DNA of 64,000 nt, taken from Paenimyroides baculatum. Lineage in GTDB: Bacteria > Bacteroidota > Bacteroidia > Flavobacteriales > Flavobacteriaceae. This document shows positions 16,024-24,740 of the stretch, piece after piece. Where the stretch lies: positions 36,273-100,272 of the forward strand of contig NZ_VWSG01000003.1 in NCBI RefSeq assembly GCF_008629655.1, written 5' to 3'. How positions within the stretch are numbered: the stretch's first letter is position 1; every line of letters begins with the position of its first letter. Both the position numbers and the translations under genes were made by a program. Below the pieces are notes generated by a model. It saw only the letters and a program-made list of their open reading frames with translations, had not been told where the DNA came from and did no database searches.

Positions 16024-17193
16024 CTACTTAGCTTTGAAGCTTTTGCTTTTTTTAGCTTTTTTACCTTTATTTAGCCAAATAATAAACCCTGTTACCGGTA
16101 ATGAAGCACAAACCAAAGAAGCTAAAAAGTACAGAATCTTTGTAAAAATACCGCCAAAAGAACCTGTATGCAGGTCGTAATTCATGCCTGCAAACCAATC
16201 GCCTGCCATTGTTTCATTAGAACTTTTTATTTTAGCGATCTGCCCGTTATTTTTATTAAAATAATACCAAACAAAACTTCCGGTTCTGTTTTTAAGTATA
16301 CGTACCTGAATATCGTGCAAATCTTCGTTCTTTTTTAAACGAACAGACATCATATCTGCAAATGGATGCTTAGCAAGGGTATATACTAAAGCATTATCTA
16401 AGCTGCTCGCCTTTTGTTGTGGAACAGTATTAAAAAAAATTGTTTTAGCAGGTTCATTCGTACTTAGTTTATTAAAAGAATTACTGTAAAATTCTTTTAA
16501 AGAGGGGTATGAAAAAAGCAGACCTGTAAAACCTAAAAGCAGTGCAAAAAGCAAACTGTAAAATCCTAATACATTATGCAAATCATAATTAAGCCTTTTC
16601 CATTTTACACTGAAATCAAAACTAAGACCTTTCTTCAGTGTTTTAAATTTCCACTTTTTTGGCCACCAGAGTACCAAACCTGTTACCGTTAAAATTAAAA
16701 ACATAATTGTAGAAACAGAAACTACCGTATGCCCTATTTTTTTTCCTAGAAGTAGATTCATGTGCAACTGCAACACCAATTGAAAAAACTCGGTTTTAGA
16801 ATTTTCTATCGCCTGCACTTTTCCCGTATAAGGATCAATAAAAACTCTTTTGTTATATTTAAAGTAAGCTGCGTATGTTAATGCTTCTTCATTGGTTTTA
16901 ACGGCTCTAAATATCCAGGTTCTGTCTTTTGCAGGATATAAATCAATACGGCTAACTTCTTCACCATCTGGTAACGCATTTTGTGCAATTGCGGTAAGTG
17001 TTGATAAAGGCAAAGCTTGCGCTGATTGATTGTTTACAGACTGTTGTGCTATATAATACTTATCAGGATAAAAGAGTACTTTTAAATCGTCATGAAATAC
17101 ATATACACAACCTGTAAGGCTGACAATTAAAACAACCAATCCAGACAATAAACCCAGCCATTTATGCAGCCATAAAACGCTTTTTTTTACCAT
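16024..17193 (-). CDS. PepSY-associated transmembrane protein (PiuB-like)
   Basis: 389 aa. TM1 (LHKWLGLLSGLVVLIVSLTGCVYVF) opens the protein. A periplasmic PepSY domain follows, then TM2 (TVVSVSTIMFLILTVTGLVLWWP), NYDLHNVLGFYSLLFALLLGFTGLLFSYP, another PepSY segment, NYDLHTGSFGG and a last TM near SLPVTGFIIWLNKGKKAKK. Members are iron-regulated inner-membrane proteins, probably handling reduction or release of iron from siderophores, often beside TonB-dependent receptors. Here it follows the receptor by 3 bases, so the two form a siderophore uptake operon. Confidence 0.9.
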   Translation of the reverse strand: MVKKSVLWLHKWLGLLSGLVVLIVSLTGCVYVFHDDLKVLFYPDKYYIAQQSVNNQSAQALPLSTLTAIAQNALPDGEEVSRIDLYPAKDRTWIFRAVKTNEEALTYAAYFKYNKRVFIDPYTGKVQAIENSKTEFFQLVLQLHMNLLLGKKIGHTVVSVSTIMFLILTVTGLVLWWPKKWKFKTLKKGLSFDFSVKWKRLNYDLHNVLGFYSLLFALLLGFTGLLFSYPSLKEFYSNSFNKLSTNEPAKTIFFNTVPQQKASSLDNALVYTLAKHPFADMMSVRLKKNEDLHDIQVRILKNRTGSFVWYYFNKNNGQIAKIKSSNETMAGDWFAGMNYDLHTGSFGGIFTKILYFLASLVCASLPVTGFIIWLNKGKKAKKSKSFKAK

Positions 17194-17196
17194 TCG

Positions 17197-19554
17197 CTAA
17201 AACTTAAAATACACATTTAAGTTAGCAACTGTGCCTGTTCCATGAACATACTCTGCGTCTAATGCGCGGTATTGGCTTACGGTTGGATAATAACTTCTGT
17301 TAAACAAATTTTCTATACCCAAACTAACGCGCCATTGATTATCGATTTGATAACTTCCGGAGAAATTAAACAAGCTAACGTCTTTTACCGAACCTTCACT
17401 ATTATTGTATTTTCCTTTTTCGTTTAACTGAAAACGATCACGAGATCCTGTAAATACCCAAAAAAGATTTAAATTCCATTTATCTGTTGGTTTGTAGGTT
17501 ACAAAACCAGTGGCTTTAGCAGGTGCAATACGTGATCCGTTTAAATAAATCTCTGTTCCATTATCTAATTTTGCTTTTCCTTCTACATAAGCGTATGTAC
17601 CACCAATAGTTAGGTTTGACGTTAAGCGTGCGACTAAAGCTACTTCGAACCCTTTTACTTCTTCCGGTTCGCGTTGAGGCATTAAATATCCGCCTACATC
17701 AACCAAGTTTACACCAAGGTCTGATGTACTGATGTAATACGATGCAGATAAATTGAAAATACTGTATCGGCTTGAAAAACCAATTTCGTAATTATTTGTG
17801 ATGATAGGATCTGTTGCCAGATTACCTATGGTGTTTTCTGTAGCTCTTCTTAAAATCCTTCCTAATTCGTTAATTGCAAAACCTTGTGAAAAACTTACAA
17901 ACGGATTAAAATAACCGTATTTGGTATAACGTAAACCTGCGTTAAACATGGTAGCGCTGTAAGGAATTTTTCCTCCGGAAACAAAGATGCTTCCTTCGTT
18001 ACCCGGACCTGTTGCAATGGTATTAAAGTCTTTTACTTTTACATCGGCATTTTCGTATCTTATACCCCCTTTAAAAATAAGGTGCTCAAAAAAGTCGATA
18101 CGTAATTGTGCGTAAGGCGCAATATTCACCATATTCATTTTTGGAATGTAAACGCGACCATCTGTTAATTCCTGATACGTTACATCGTTTAAAATATCTA
18201 AACCATAAGTAACTTCAGCACTTATTTTTTCGATGTTAAATGGAGTATTAAAATTAATTCTTAATCCTTTTTTATCAGAATTAATCATTGTTTGTCCTGG
18301 GCCGTACCAAGCTGTTCCAGCAGCCACATATCTATTCATAGAGCTAAACGTATTCATATACGCGGTAACATCGAACTGCGTAGTACCGAATAAATTATCT
18401 TTTGAATACGTTAGCATTGCATTATGATTGTAGGGTGTACCTGCCGGTTTTCCCGGTTCTTCACCTGAAACACCAATTGTTGGTGATTGTCTGTACACTC
18501 CGTTTTTACTTATATACTTTGCATGTTGCGTGCTACCATAATAGTTGTACATAGCACTCAATGCTGAATGATCGCTAATCTGATAGCCTAACTTTAAAAA
18601 CCCGTTGTATTGATATGAATTAGACAAACCGTCTGTTTGTCCCAATGGCAAACCGTCTGCATCTCTTTGTAAACCGGTGTAATCAACACTTCCGCCAAAA
18701 GTATAATCCCAACGATTTTTTTTACCGTTAAAATACTGTGCTACACGGTACCCCAGTGTTTCTTTTCCATGCAAAGGATTTACCGATGTACCAACAACCG
18801 TTTGTCCGCCAAAAGCTTTTTCGTCTTTATTCTTTTTTGTGATGTAATTGATAATTCCACCTCCGGATCCGTTTCCGTAAATAGAAGTAGCCCCTTTTAT
18901 TACTTCGATACGTTCAATAACCAAAGGGTCAATAGTACGTAAATCTCTTGCCCCATTCATTAAAGGAGTTGACTGCGGAATACCGTCTACCAATACCAAA
19001 ACAGCCCTTCCTCTTAAAGTTTGACCAGAATTAGTTGCTTTATTTGTTGATGTGCCCAAACCCGGTACAGCGTTTCCTAAAATTGCTGCAAGATTGGATG
19101 TGATATTATTTTGAGATTGAATGTCCTGCTGATTTAATATGGTTACAGATGATGGAACCGTTGAAATATGTTCTGGTTTACGACCTGCCGTTATGATGAT
19201 TTCATCGAGCTGGCTTTCATCTTCAACCAAAAAAAATTCAAAAAAGGTCTGATCAACTTCAGCCGGAATTGTAACAAACTGTTCTTTGTACCCATCTGCC
19301 ACAAACCACAAGGTAGTATTAGTTATCTTACTTTTTTCTATCTGTGCAATTCCCTGCGAATCTGTTGTTGCAATAATGCTATCATTCTGTGTTATTAAAA
19401 CATTTGGCATTGGAGCTTTGTTAGACGAAACCTGAAATTGAATGTTTTGCGACCATGCATTTTGAAAGCCGGAGATTAACAGTAACAGCAGTATAGTGTA
19501 TCTTAAATTGCGGGATGTTTTCAGGAAATGACTAACAGTTTGAACGTCTTTCAT
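17197..19554 (-). CDS. TonB-dependent siderophore receptor
   Basis: 785 aa outer-membrane receptor. Residues 1-36 are a signal peptide. A carboxypeptidase-like/CNA-B-type domain (to about 110) follows, then the plug (TAGRKPEHISTVPSSVTILNQQDI, LRGRAVLVLVDGIPQS, DPLVIERIEVIKGATSIYGNGSGGGIINYITKK) and a 22-strand barrel, ending NRSYYPTVSQYRA and NLNVYFKF. It imports a ferric siderophore or similar using TonB energy. The PepSY gene lies 3 bases downstream. The -7 box TATATTTG lies upstream; iron regulation is expected but no Fur box is certain. Confidence 0.92.
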   Translation of the reverse strand: MKDVQTVSHFLKTSRNLRYTILLLLLISGFQNAWSQNIQFQVSSNKAPMPNVLITQNDSIIATTDSQGIAQIEKSKITNTTLWFVADGYKEQFVTIPAEVDQTFFEFFLVEDESQLDEIIITAGRKPEHISTVPSSVTILNQQDIQSQNNITSNLAAILGNAVPGLGTSTNKATNSGQTLRGRAVLVLVDGIPQSTPLMNGARDLRTIDPLVIERIEVIKGATSIYGNGSGGGIINYITKKNKDEKAFGGQTVVGTSVNPLHGKETLGYRVAQYFNGKKNRWDYTFGGSVDYTGLQRDADGLPLGQTDGLSNSYQYNGFLKLGYQISDHSALSAMYNYYGSTQHAKYISKNGVYRQSPTIGVSGEEPGKPAGTPYNHNAMLTYSKDNLFGTTQFDVTAYMNTFSSMNRYVAAGTAWYGPGQTMINSDKKGLRINFNTPFNIEKISAEVTYGLDILNDVTYQELTDGRVYIPKMNMVNIAPYAQLRIDFFEHLIFKGGIRYENADVKVKDFNTIATGPGNEGSIFVSGGKIPYSATMFNAGLRYTKYGYFNPFVSFSQGFAINELGRILRRATENTIGNLATDPIITNNYEIGFSSRYSIFNLSASYYISTSDLGVNLVDVGGYLMPQREPEEVKGFEVALVARLTSNLTIGGTYAYVEGKAKLDNGTEIYLNGSRIAPAKATGFVTYKPTDKWNLNLFWVFTGSRDRFQLNEKGKYNNSEGSVKDVSLFNFSGSYQIDNQWRVSLGIENLFNRSYYPTVSQYRALDAEYVHGTGTVANLNVYFKF

Positions 19555-19587
19555 TTTTGATTTTATTTAGATTTGTTAAATTTTACG

Positions 19588-19595
19588 CAAATATA
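19588..19595 (-). promoter_or_regulatory. -7 box TATATTTG for receptor operon
   Basis: Exact TAnnTTTG motif on the minus strand, 33 bases before the receptor ATG. No TTG at the ideal distance. Confidence 0.45.
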
Positions 19596-19802
19596 TATTT
19601 TATAAAAATGCCATTAAAACTTCTTGTTGGTTATTTTTATCAATTCTAAATAAAAATGATAAAAGCCTACTTCAAAAATAAAATGGTCTTTTGTATTCAC
19701 TTTTCTGTAAAGAAAAATATATCAGTTTACGACGGATCTTAAGCAGACGCTGCTATCTAAAGAGTTTTAAAGTATTATAGAACAATTGTTCTTAAAAGAT
19801 AA

Positions 19803-19826
19803 AAGAGAATGCTTTCGCATCCTCTT
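19803..19826 (-). terminator. Terminator of lipoprotein gene
   Basis: Stem AAGAG-A-ATGC / GCAT-C-CTCTT with loop TTTC, one mismatch, and an A-run that gives U on the minus strand, 6 bases past the lipoprotein stop. Confidence 0.7.
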
Positions 19827-19832
19827 CCTTTA

Positions 19833-20552
19833 TTACTGCTGTAACATTTTCTGTATTCCGGAATAATGATTTTTACCGTACACAACAACTATTTTTTTAC
19901 TGGATGATTGTTTGATCTGTTCTACAATATTTTTATTTCTTTTATCTAAAACAATGCTTTCCAACATATACTTTTGCAGGTCTTTATTTACTTTACCACA
20001 AGTGTATGCGCCGCTTCCCAACTTCGAATTATAATCGCACTGACTTAATTGAACTATTCCCTTTTCTTTTTCTAATTCAGAAATTAGAACAGACATAGGC
20101 AGATCTACTGCTTTTGAATTTTTTGAAGTAATTCCCAATTCGGGATAATCCGGCTGGTCTAACAAATCGTATTTTACAATGTAATCAGAGAAAGGCTTCA
20201 TTTTAGAATACTCAACCAAAGGGTCAATGCCCATCACCTTTCTGAATTTTAAATAATTTACAGTATCGTTTTCTTTAATTATCCTTTCGCTTTTTCTTAA
20301 ATAAAGACCTTCGTACATCACGAAAAAACCTTCATTCTCTAAACTGTCGATCTTTGATTTAACATCTTCATAGTATTCTTTTGTACCCAGATGTATCATA
20401 TTTAAAAAAACAATTTTTTTATCATCATATTCTAATGGTTGAAGAACAGCTTTGGTGTCTAATACTCCATTCTTTTTTAAGGCAAAATCAACGAGTTTGC
20501 TTGCACACGAACTTAATACGATAAGCGGTATTAAAAGTAAAAGTTTTTTCAT
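19833..20552 (-). CDS. Lipoprotein, TraB/GumN-like
   Basis: 239 aa. KKLLLLIPLIVLSSC is a lipoprotein signal peptide with lipobox LSSC. The mature part has FLNMIHLGTKEYYEDVKSKID, a likely counterpart of the GTIH-type first motif of TraB/GumN proteins, and near the C-terminus KKIVVVYGKNHYSGIQKML, resembling their second His-containing motif. These are thought to be metal-dependent hydrolases (erythromycin-esterase/Tiki-like). Similarity is weak. Anchored in the envelope; monocistronic. Confidence 0.6.
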   Translation of the reverse strand: MKKLLLLIPLIVLSSCASKLVDFALKKNGVLDTKAVLQPLEYDDKKIVFLNMIHLGTKEYYEDVKSKIDSLENEGFFVMYEGLYLRKSERIIKENDTVNYLKFRKVMGIDPLVEYSKMKPFSDYIVKYDLLDQPDYPELGITSKNSKAVDLPMSVLISELEKEKGIVQLSQCDYNSKLGSGAYTCGKVNKDLQKYMLESIVLDKRNKNIVEQIKQSSSKKIVVVYGKNHYSGIQKMLQQ

Positions 20553-20792
20553 AAATTAAATTTAAAAATATCTAATAAATATAGAGGATAATTTCGGATT
20601 TTTAAGCTAAAAGTTATAGAAGTATAAAATTGAAAAAACTTACTACTGCCTTAAAAATCAAACTTGAGTAAATATTCTTACGCCTATCTTTTGTAATTTA
20701 GTCTAATGAAACCCAATCTATTTTAATGAATTATCCTAATATAAAATGATTGGAAACAAGTAACCCATCTAAAGTGCGAAAACCGATACAAA

Positions 20793-21353
20793 ATGAACGC
20801 CTTAATAAATAAATTCAAAGAATACGGGAACTTATCACCTGAAATTGAAGAGGAACTGAATAACTATGTTAAGTGTAAAACCAGACAAAAAGGCGATTTC
20901 TTTTTAAAACAAGGACAAATTGTTTCTAGTTTATTTGTTATTGAAACGGGTCTTGTGCGCGCTTATTACATTAAAGATAACCGGGAAGTTAACTCCTGGT
21001 TTGGATTTGAAAACATTATTTTGGGTTCTGCATTTCCAGTATTTTACGATAAACCATCTTATGAAAATATTCAATTTTTAGAGCCTTCAACTTACTACTA
21101 TATTACAAGTAAAGATCTGAACGATTTGTACAAAAGGTTTCCGAAAATGAACACCATTGGCAGGAAAATAGCTGAAGAAATTTGTGTTATTTTAGAAGAA
21201 CGCATTGGTTCGCTACAAACCGAAAACGCAGAGCAACGCTATCATTCCTTACTCAAATTTCAACCCGATGCCATCCAGCGTATTTCATTAGGTCATATTG
21301 CATCGTATTTAGGTATCACCCAAGAGACATTAAGCCGCATAAGAAGAAAATAA
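20793..21353 (+). CDS. Crp/Fnr-family transcriptional regulator
   Basis: 186 aa. The N-terminal cyclic-nucleotide-binding fold (RQKGDFFLKQGQIVSSLFVIETGLVRAYYI) is followed by a dimer helix and a short HTH (ISLGHIASYLGITQETLSRIRRK). It lacks the conserved PRxxR cAMP-binding loop, so it probably senses something else, as do most flavobacterial members of this clade. It sits 70 bases before an NmrA-like gene and an SMR transporter, which it likely controls. Confidence 0.88.
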   Translation: MNALINKFKEYGNLSPEIEEELNNYVKCKTRQKGDFFLKQGQIVSSLFVIETGLVRAYYIKDNREVNSWFGFENIILGSAFPVFYDKPSYENIQFLEPSTYYYITSKDLNDLYKRFPKMNTIGRKIAEEICVILEERIGSLQTENAEQRYHSLLKFQPDAIQRISLGHIASYLGITQETLSRIRRK

Positions 21354-21423
21354 CGATTTTGACTTTTGTCAAAAAAGTCGATTTATATTTCAGCTTCCTT
21401 TGCATCATAAATTAAAATAGTTT

Positions 21424-22287
21424 ATGATACTAATCACGGGAGCATCAGGAAATTTAGGAAATGCCGTAATAGAAAACTTACTAAAAGAAGTTACAGCAAG
21501 CAAAATAGCAGGTTTATTCAGAAATGAAGACAAAGCAAAAAGCTTATCAGAGCAAGGTGTAAATGTCCGAATTGGAGATTATTCGAACAAAGAATCACTT
21601 GCAAAAGCGTTTCAAGGCGTGGAAAAATTACTGCTAATTAGCAGCAGTGGCGATGATGCGTTGACAGACCATAAAAATGTAATTGATGCCGCAAAAGAGG
21701 CAGGTGTTGAACAGATTTATTACACCAGCGGGGCGTTGAATAGAAATATTGCAGATTCGAAATTAGGTCCTTTGGTAGACTCTTATATCACAACCGAAAA
21801 CTATATCATTGAAAGCGGAATAACTTATACCATTTTTCAGAATGGCTTATATTCTGAAACCATTCCGTTTTTTGTAGGCGAAGAAGTTTTAGAAACGGGA
21901 ATTTATTTACCTGCAGGAAACGGGAAAGCAAGCTTTGCAACAAGAACCGATATGGCAGAAGCGATTGCAAATGTTTTAGCGAGCGATGGTCACGGTAATA
22001 AAACGTACATCACATCGGCTCTTCCCTCCTACTCATTTAAAGAAATCGCAGAAATGTTTTCTGAAGTATCAGGAAAAACAATTTCATATACAAATCCGGC
22101 ACCCGCTGATTATGAAACACAGTTAAGAGCATCTGGTATAGATGAAGGCAGTATCTGGTATGCAAAGCTTCTGGCAGCTATTATTAAAAATGGCGAATAT
22201 GAAATTTTTTCTTCAGATTTAGAAAAATTATTGGGGCGTAAACCAACAGATTTAAAAACTTATATAAAACAAACATTGTTATCTTAA
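21424..22287 (+). CDS. NmrA-like SDR, quinone oxidoreductase (YtfG-like)
   Basis: 287 aa atypical SDR. ITGASGNLGNAVIENLL is the GxxGxxG NADP motif, LLLISSSG follows, then a C-terminal substrate lobe. Close in plan to E. coli YtfG/QorB, which reduces quinones with NADPH. It forms a unit with the Crp-like regulator upstream and the SMR pump 6 bases downstream, a stress-detoxification set. Confidence 0.88.
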   Translation: MILITGASGNLGNAVIENLLKEVTASKIAGLFRNEDKAKSLSEQGVNVRIGDYSNKESLAKAFQGVEKLLLISSSGDDALTDHKNVIDAAKEAGVEQIYYTSGALNRNIADSKLGPLVDSYITTENYIIESGITYTIFQNGLYSETIPFFVGEEVLETGIYLPAGNGKASFATRTDMAEAIANVLASDGHGNKTYITSALPSYSFKEIAEMFSEVSGKTISYTNPAPADYETQLRASGIDEGSIWYAKLLAAIIKNGEYEIFSSDLEKLLGRKPTDLKTYIKQTLLS

Positions 22288-22293
22288 ATTGTT

Positions 22294-22620
22294 ATGAAAT
22301 TTTTATATCTCGCTTTAGCAATCATTTTAGAAGTAACCGGTTCAGGCTTTATGAAAGTATCAGAAGGGTTCTCAAAATGGCTTCCAACCAGTATTTTCGC
22401 AGTAGCATACATTAGTAGTTTCTATTTTCTTTCGTTAGCACTCAAAGCTATACCGTTAAGTACGGCTTATGCTATCTGGGCAGGTTTAGGTATTGTGCTT
22501 ACAGCTGCTGTTTCGGTGGTGGTATTCAAACAAAAATTAGATTTACCAGCAATTATTGGAATTGCTTTTATTGTTGCAGGTGTTGTGATTATGAATTTCT
22601 TCTCGAAAACGGCTCATTAA
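22294..22620 (+). CDS. SMR-family multidrug/guanidinium exporter
   Basis: 108 aa with four transmembrane helices. The Glu of AIILEVTGSGFMK (residue 13) is the proton/substrate-coupling residue of EmrE/Gdx/SugE. TAYAIWAGLGIVLTA and GIAFIVAGVVIMN are family signatures. It works as an antiparallel dimer in the inner membrane, exchanging cations for protons. The EVTGSGFMK sequence differs from the Gdx form (W-TLK), so a drug/quaternary-amine exporter is likelier than a guanidinium one, but this is inference. Confidence 0.9.
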   Translation: MKFLYLALAIILEVTGSGFMKVSEGFSKWLPTSIFAVAYISSFYFLSLALKAIPLSTAYAIWAGLGIVLTAAVSVVVFKQKLDLPAIIGIAFIVAGVVIMNFFSKTAH

Positions 22621-22684
22621 AAAACAATATATTCTCTTTAAGATTCGCTGTTTTTTACATCAAATAAAATACGACCTTTGAAAA

Positions 22685-23170
22685 ATGAACCTTTCACCCT
22701 ACCCAACCATAAAAAACGACAAAGTTTTACTACGACAAATTACTTCCACAGATATACCGGCTATTGTAAGTATTTGTTTTTATGATGCTTTGCAAGCCAA
22801 AACAATTGAAGAAGCTACTGCAATGCAGGCAAAAATTGATAAGGATATTGTTGATGGCAACTCGATACATTGGGGTATAATTAATAGTACTACAAATGAA
22901 ATTGTAGGAACCTGCGGTTATTACAGAGGTTTAGACAAAGGTGAAGGCGAATTGGGCTGTGTACTGCTTCCGCAATTTTACGGAAAAGGTTTTATGACAG
23001 AGGCTATGAAGCTTGCAATTGATTACGGGCTGAACATTATGGGTTTAAAAAAGATTTGGGCAGTAACCACAAATGAAAATATAAAAGCAGTAAAACTTCT
23101 TGAACGACTTAATTTTGTTAAGACAGCAGATTTAGAAGACAACGAAGTTGAATACCAGTTAAACAATTGA
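22685..23170 (+). CDS. GNAT-family N-acetyltransferase
   Basis: 161 aa RimJ/RimL-type GNAT. NDKVLLRQITSTDIPAIVSI opens the fold; IVGTCGYYRGLDKGEGELGCVLLPQFYGKGFMTEAMKLAIDYG is the acetyl-CoA-binding motif A. The end VTTNENIKAVKLLERLNFVK is the usual C-terminal helix. It acetylates an unknown small molecule or N-terminus. Monocistronic, ended by a bidirectional terminator. Confidence 0.9.
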   Translation: MNLSPYPTIKNDKVLLRQITSTDIPAIVSICFYDALQAKTIEEATAMQAKIDKDIVDGNSIHWGIINSTTNEIVGTCGYYRGLDKGEGELGCVLLPQFYGKGFMTEAMKLAIDYGLNIMGLKKIWAVTTNENIKAVKLLERLNFVKTADLEDNEVEYQLNN

Positions 23171-23213
23171 ACTTACAGACTACAATAGTTAACCCTTAAA
23201 AATGATTCAAAAG

Positions 23214-23237
23214 AAAAGCGGACAGTTGTCCGCTTTT
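23214..23237. terminator. Bidirectional terminator (GNAT / CsbD-like)
   Basis: Perfect stem AAAAGCGGACA / TGTCCGCTTTT with a 2-base nominal loop and A/T flanks, between convergent genes. Confidence 0.85.
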
Positions 23238-23278
23238 AATCAATTATTCATAATATTCTTTTGATAGTAAACCAAACC

Positions 23279-23485
23279 CTATTTCTGATGTTTGTTAATC
23301 ATATCAATAACTTCTGATCTTTTTTTGTTGATACGTGTTTCAATACGGTTCAACAATTCGTTTTCTTTACCTGCTTCAAATTTTAAATCGGCGTCTGTCA
23401 ATTGTGAAAACTGTTCTTTTAACTTTTTTGACGATGCATCCCAATTTGTAATTTTGAAACCTTCTTGTTTTGGATTATTTTCCAT
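23279..23485 (-). CDS. CsbD-like protein
   Basis: 68 aa. NWDASSKKLKEQFSQLTDADLKFEAGKENELLNRIETRINKKRSEVIDMI keeps the CsbD pattern (W near the N-terminus, LTxxDLxF, GKExELLxR). Paralogue of the next gene to the right; probably a stress-induced acidic protein. Confidence 0.8.
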   Translation of the reverse strand: MENNPKQEGFKITNWDASSKKLKEQFSQLTDADLKFEAGKENELLNRIETRINKKRSEVIDMINKHQK

Positions 23486-23629
23486 GGTAAATTATTTTGT
23501 CACAGCTTAAATGCTGTTATGTAAATGTAGGGCTATATAACTGCAGTCATCACAATAGTATGTTAATTAATTGAAAATCAAATAAATAATAAAAAAAACT
23601 TATCAAGTACTTTCTTTCGCAAACAGCAT

Positions 23630-23836
23630 TTACAGCTGGTATCTGTTAATAATACTGATCATTTCTGATTCGTATTTATTCAAACGCCTTGAAATCCTTT
23701 CCAAAAAATCTTTTTCTTTTCCTTTTATGTAATCTATATCAGTAAGTATAAGTATTGGAAACTGCCGTTGCAAACCTGCAGCAACTTTATTCCAGTCGGT
23801 AATTTTTAAAACTTCTCTTTTAGGATATTTTACCAT
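23630..23836 (-). CDS. CsbD-like protein, diverged paralogue
   Basis: 68 aa with the same length and pattern as the gene at 23279 (KITDWNKVAAGLQRQFPILILTDIDYIKGKEKDFLERISRRLNKYESEMISIINRYQ). The pair shares start motif (KxEVLKITDW / GFKITNW) and end (INRYQ / INKHQ), so a local duplication is likely. Role in stress is inferred from family. Confidence 0.75.
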   Translation of the reverse strand: MVKYPKREVLKITDWNKVAAGLQRQFPILILTDIDYIKGKEKDFLERISRRLNKYESEMISIINRYQL

Positions 23837-24148
23837 AGAAAATTTAGCAGCTGTAAATTAAATACGCGCTTTGTAAATATAGAATTAAAATAAGCAATTA
23901 ATCACAATATTCCCTACTTACTTTTTAAGTATTTTTCTGATAATATATGATCATTTATGCGTAAAGCATCTCTTTGGTGTGTAAAATTATCTTGTTGTAG
24001 AATTTTAAGTATAGACGTATCCAATATGTGAATTGAAACAAAGTTGCATCTTACTTACTAATTTATAAAGAAGCACATTAATAATGAAAAAGAAGATATA
24101 TTAAAAAAAAGACTGATAAATTTGGATGAACTAAAGTGATCTTAATAC
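23837..24148. other. Intergenic, no gene seen
   Basis: About 310 AT-rich bases between divergent genes; it should hold both promoters. No structured RNA or coding frame recognised. Confidence 0.4.
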
Positions 24149-24691
24149 ATGAATACAAAACTAATTGTAATTACAGGAGGTCCGGGCGTTGGAAAAACAA
24201 CACTTCTTAATTGTTTAAATAACAAAGGTTTCATAACTGTTCCGGAAGATGCAAGACAAATAATTAAAGAACAGATGGAAGCTAACAGCGAAGCTTTGCC
24301 TTGGAAAAACAAAACATTTTATGCCGAATTAATGTTGAAAGCATCTGTTGATTCTTATAAAAAAGAGGTCAGAGAAATTTCCTCTCAGACGGCTTTTTTC
24401 GACAGAGGTATATTGGACGCAATCTGTTATATGCAGATGGAAAATATACCTGTATCAGAAGAATGGAACGCTCTTGCAAACACATATCGATATTATCAAA
24501 AGGTCTTTATACTGCCGCCGTGGGAAGAAATATATGAAACCGACAGTGAAAGAAAACAGACTTGGGAAGAAGCTGTATTTACATTTGAAAAAATGAAGGA
24601 AACCTACTTAAAGTTCGGATACAACATCATTGAAGTTCCAAAATGCGGTGTTGAAGAAAGAGCAAAATTTGTACTAGATTCTATTAAATAG
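24149..24691 (+). CDS. AAA_28-family P-loop NTPase
   Basis: 180 aa. Walker A is GGPGVGKTT (residues 10-18). FFDRGILDAICYMQ supplies a Walker B-like DRG, followed by VFILPPWEEIYETDSERKQTWEEA, characteristic of the AAA_28 (NadR/Ttd14-like) group. Such proteins are small kinases or nucleotide-binding regulators. Exact substrate unknown. Monocistronic. Confidence 0.85.
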   Translation: MNTKLIVITGGPGVGKTTLLNCLNNKGFITVPEDARQIIKEQMEANSEALPWKNKTFYAELMLKASVDSYKKEVREISSQTAFFDRGILDAICYMQMENIPVSEEWNALANTYRYYQKVFILPPWEEIYETDSERKQTWEEAVFTFEKMKETYLKFGYNIIEVPKCGVEERAKFVLDSIK

Positions 24692-24740
24692 TTCTTTTAA
24701 AATTATATGTTAGCGGTTATATTTTAGTAACTGTTTACAA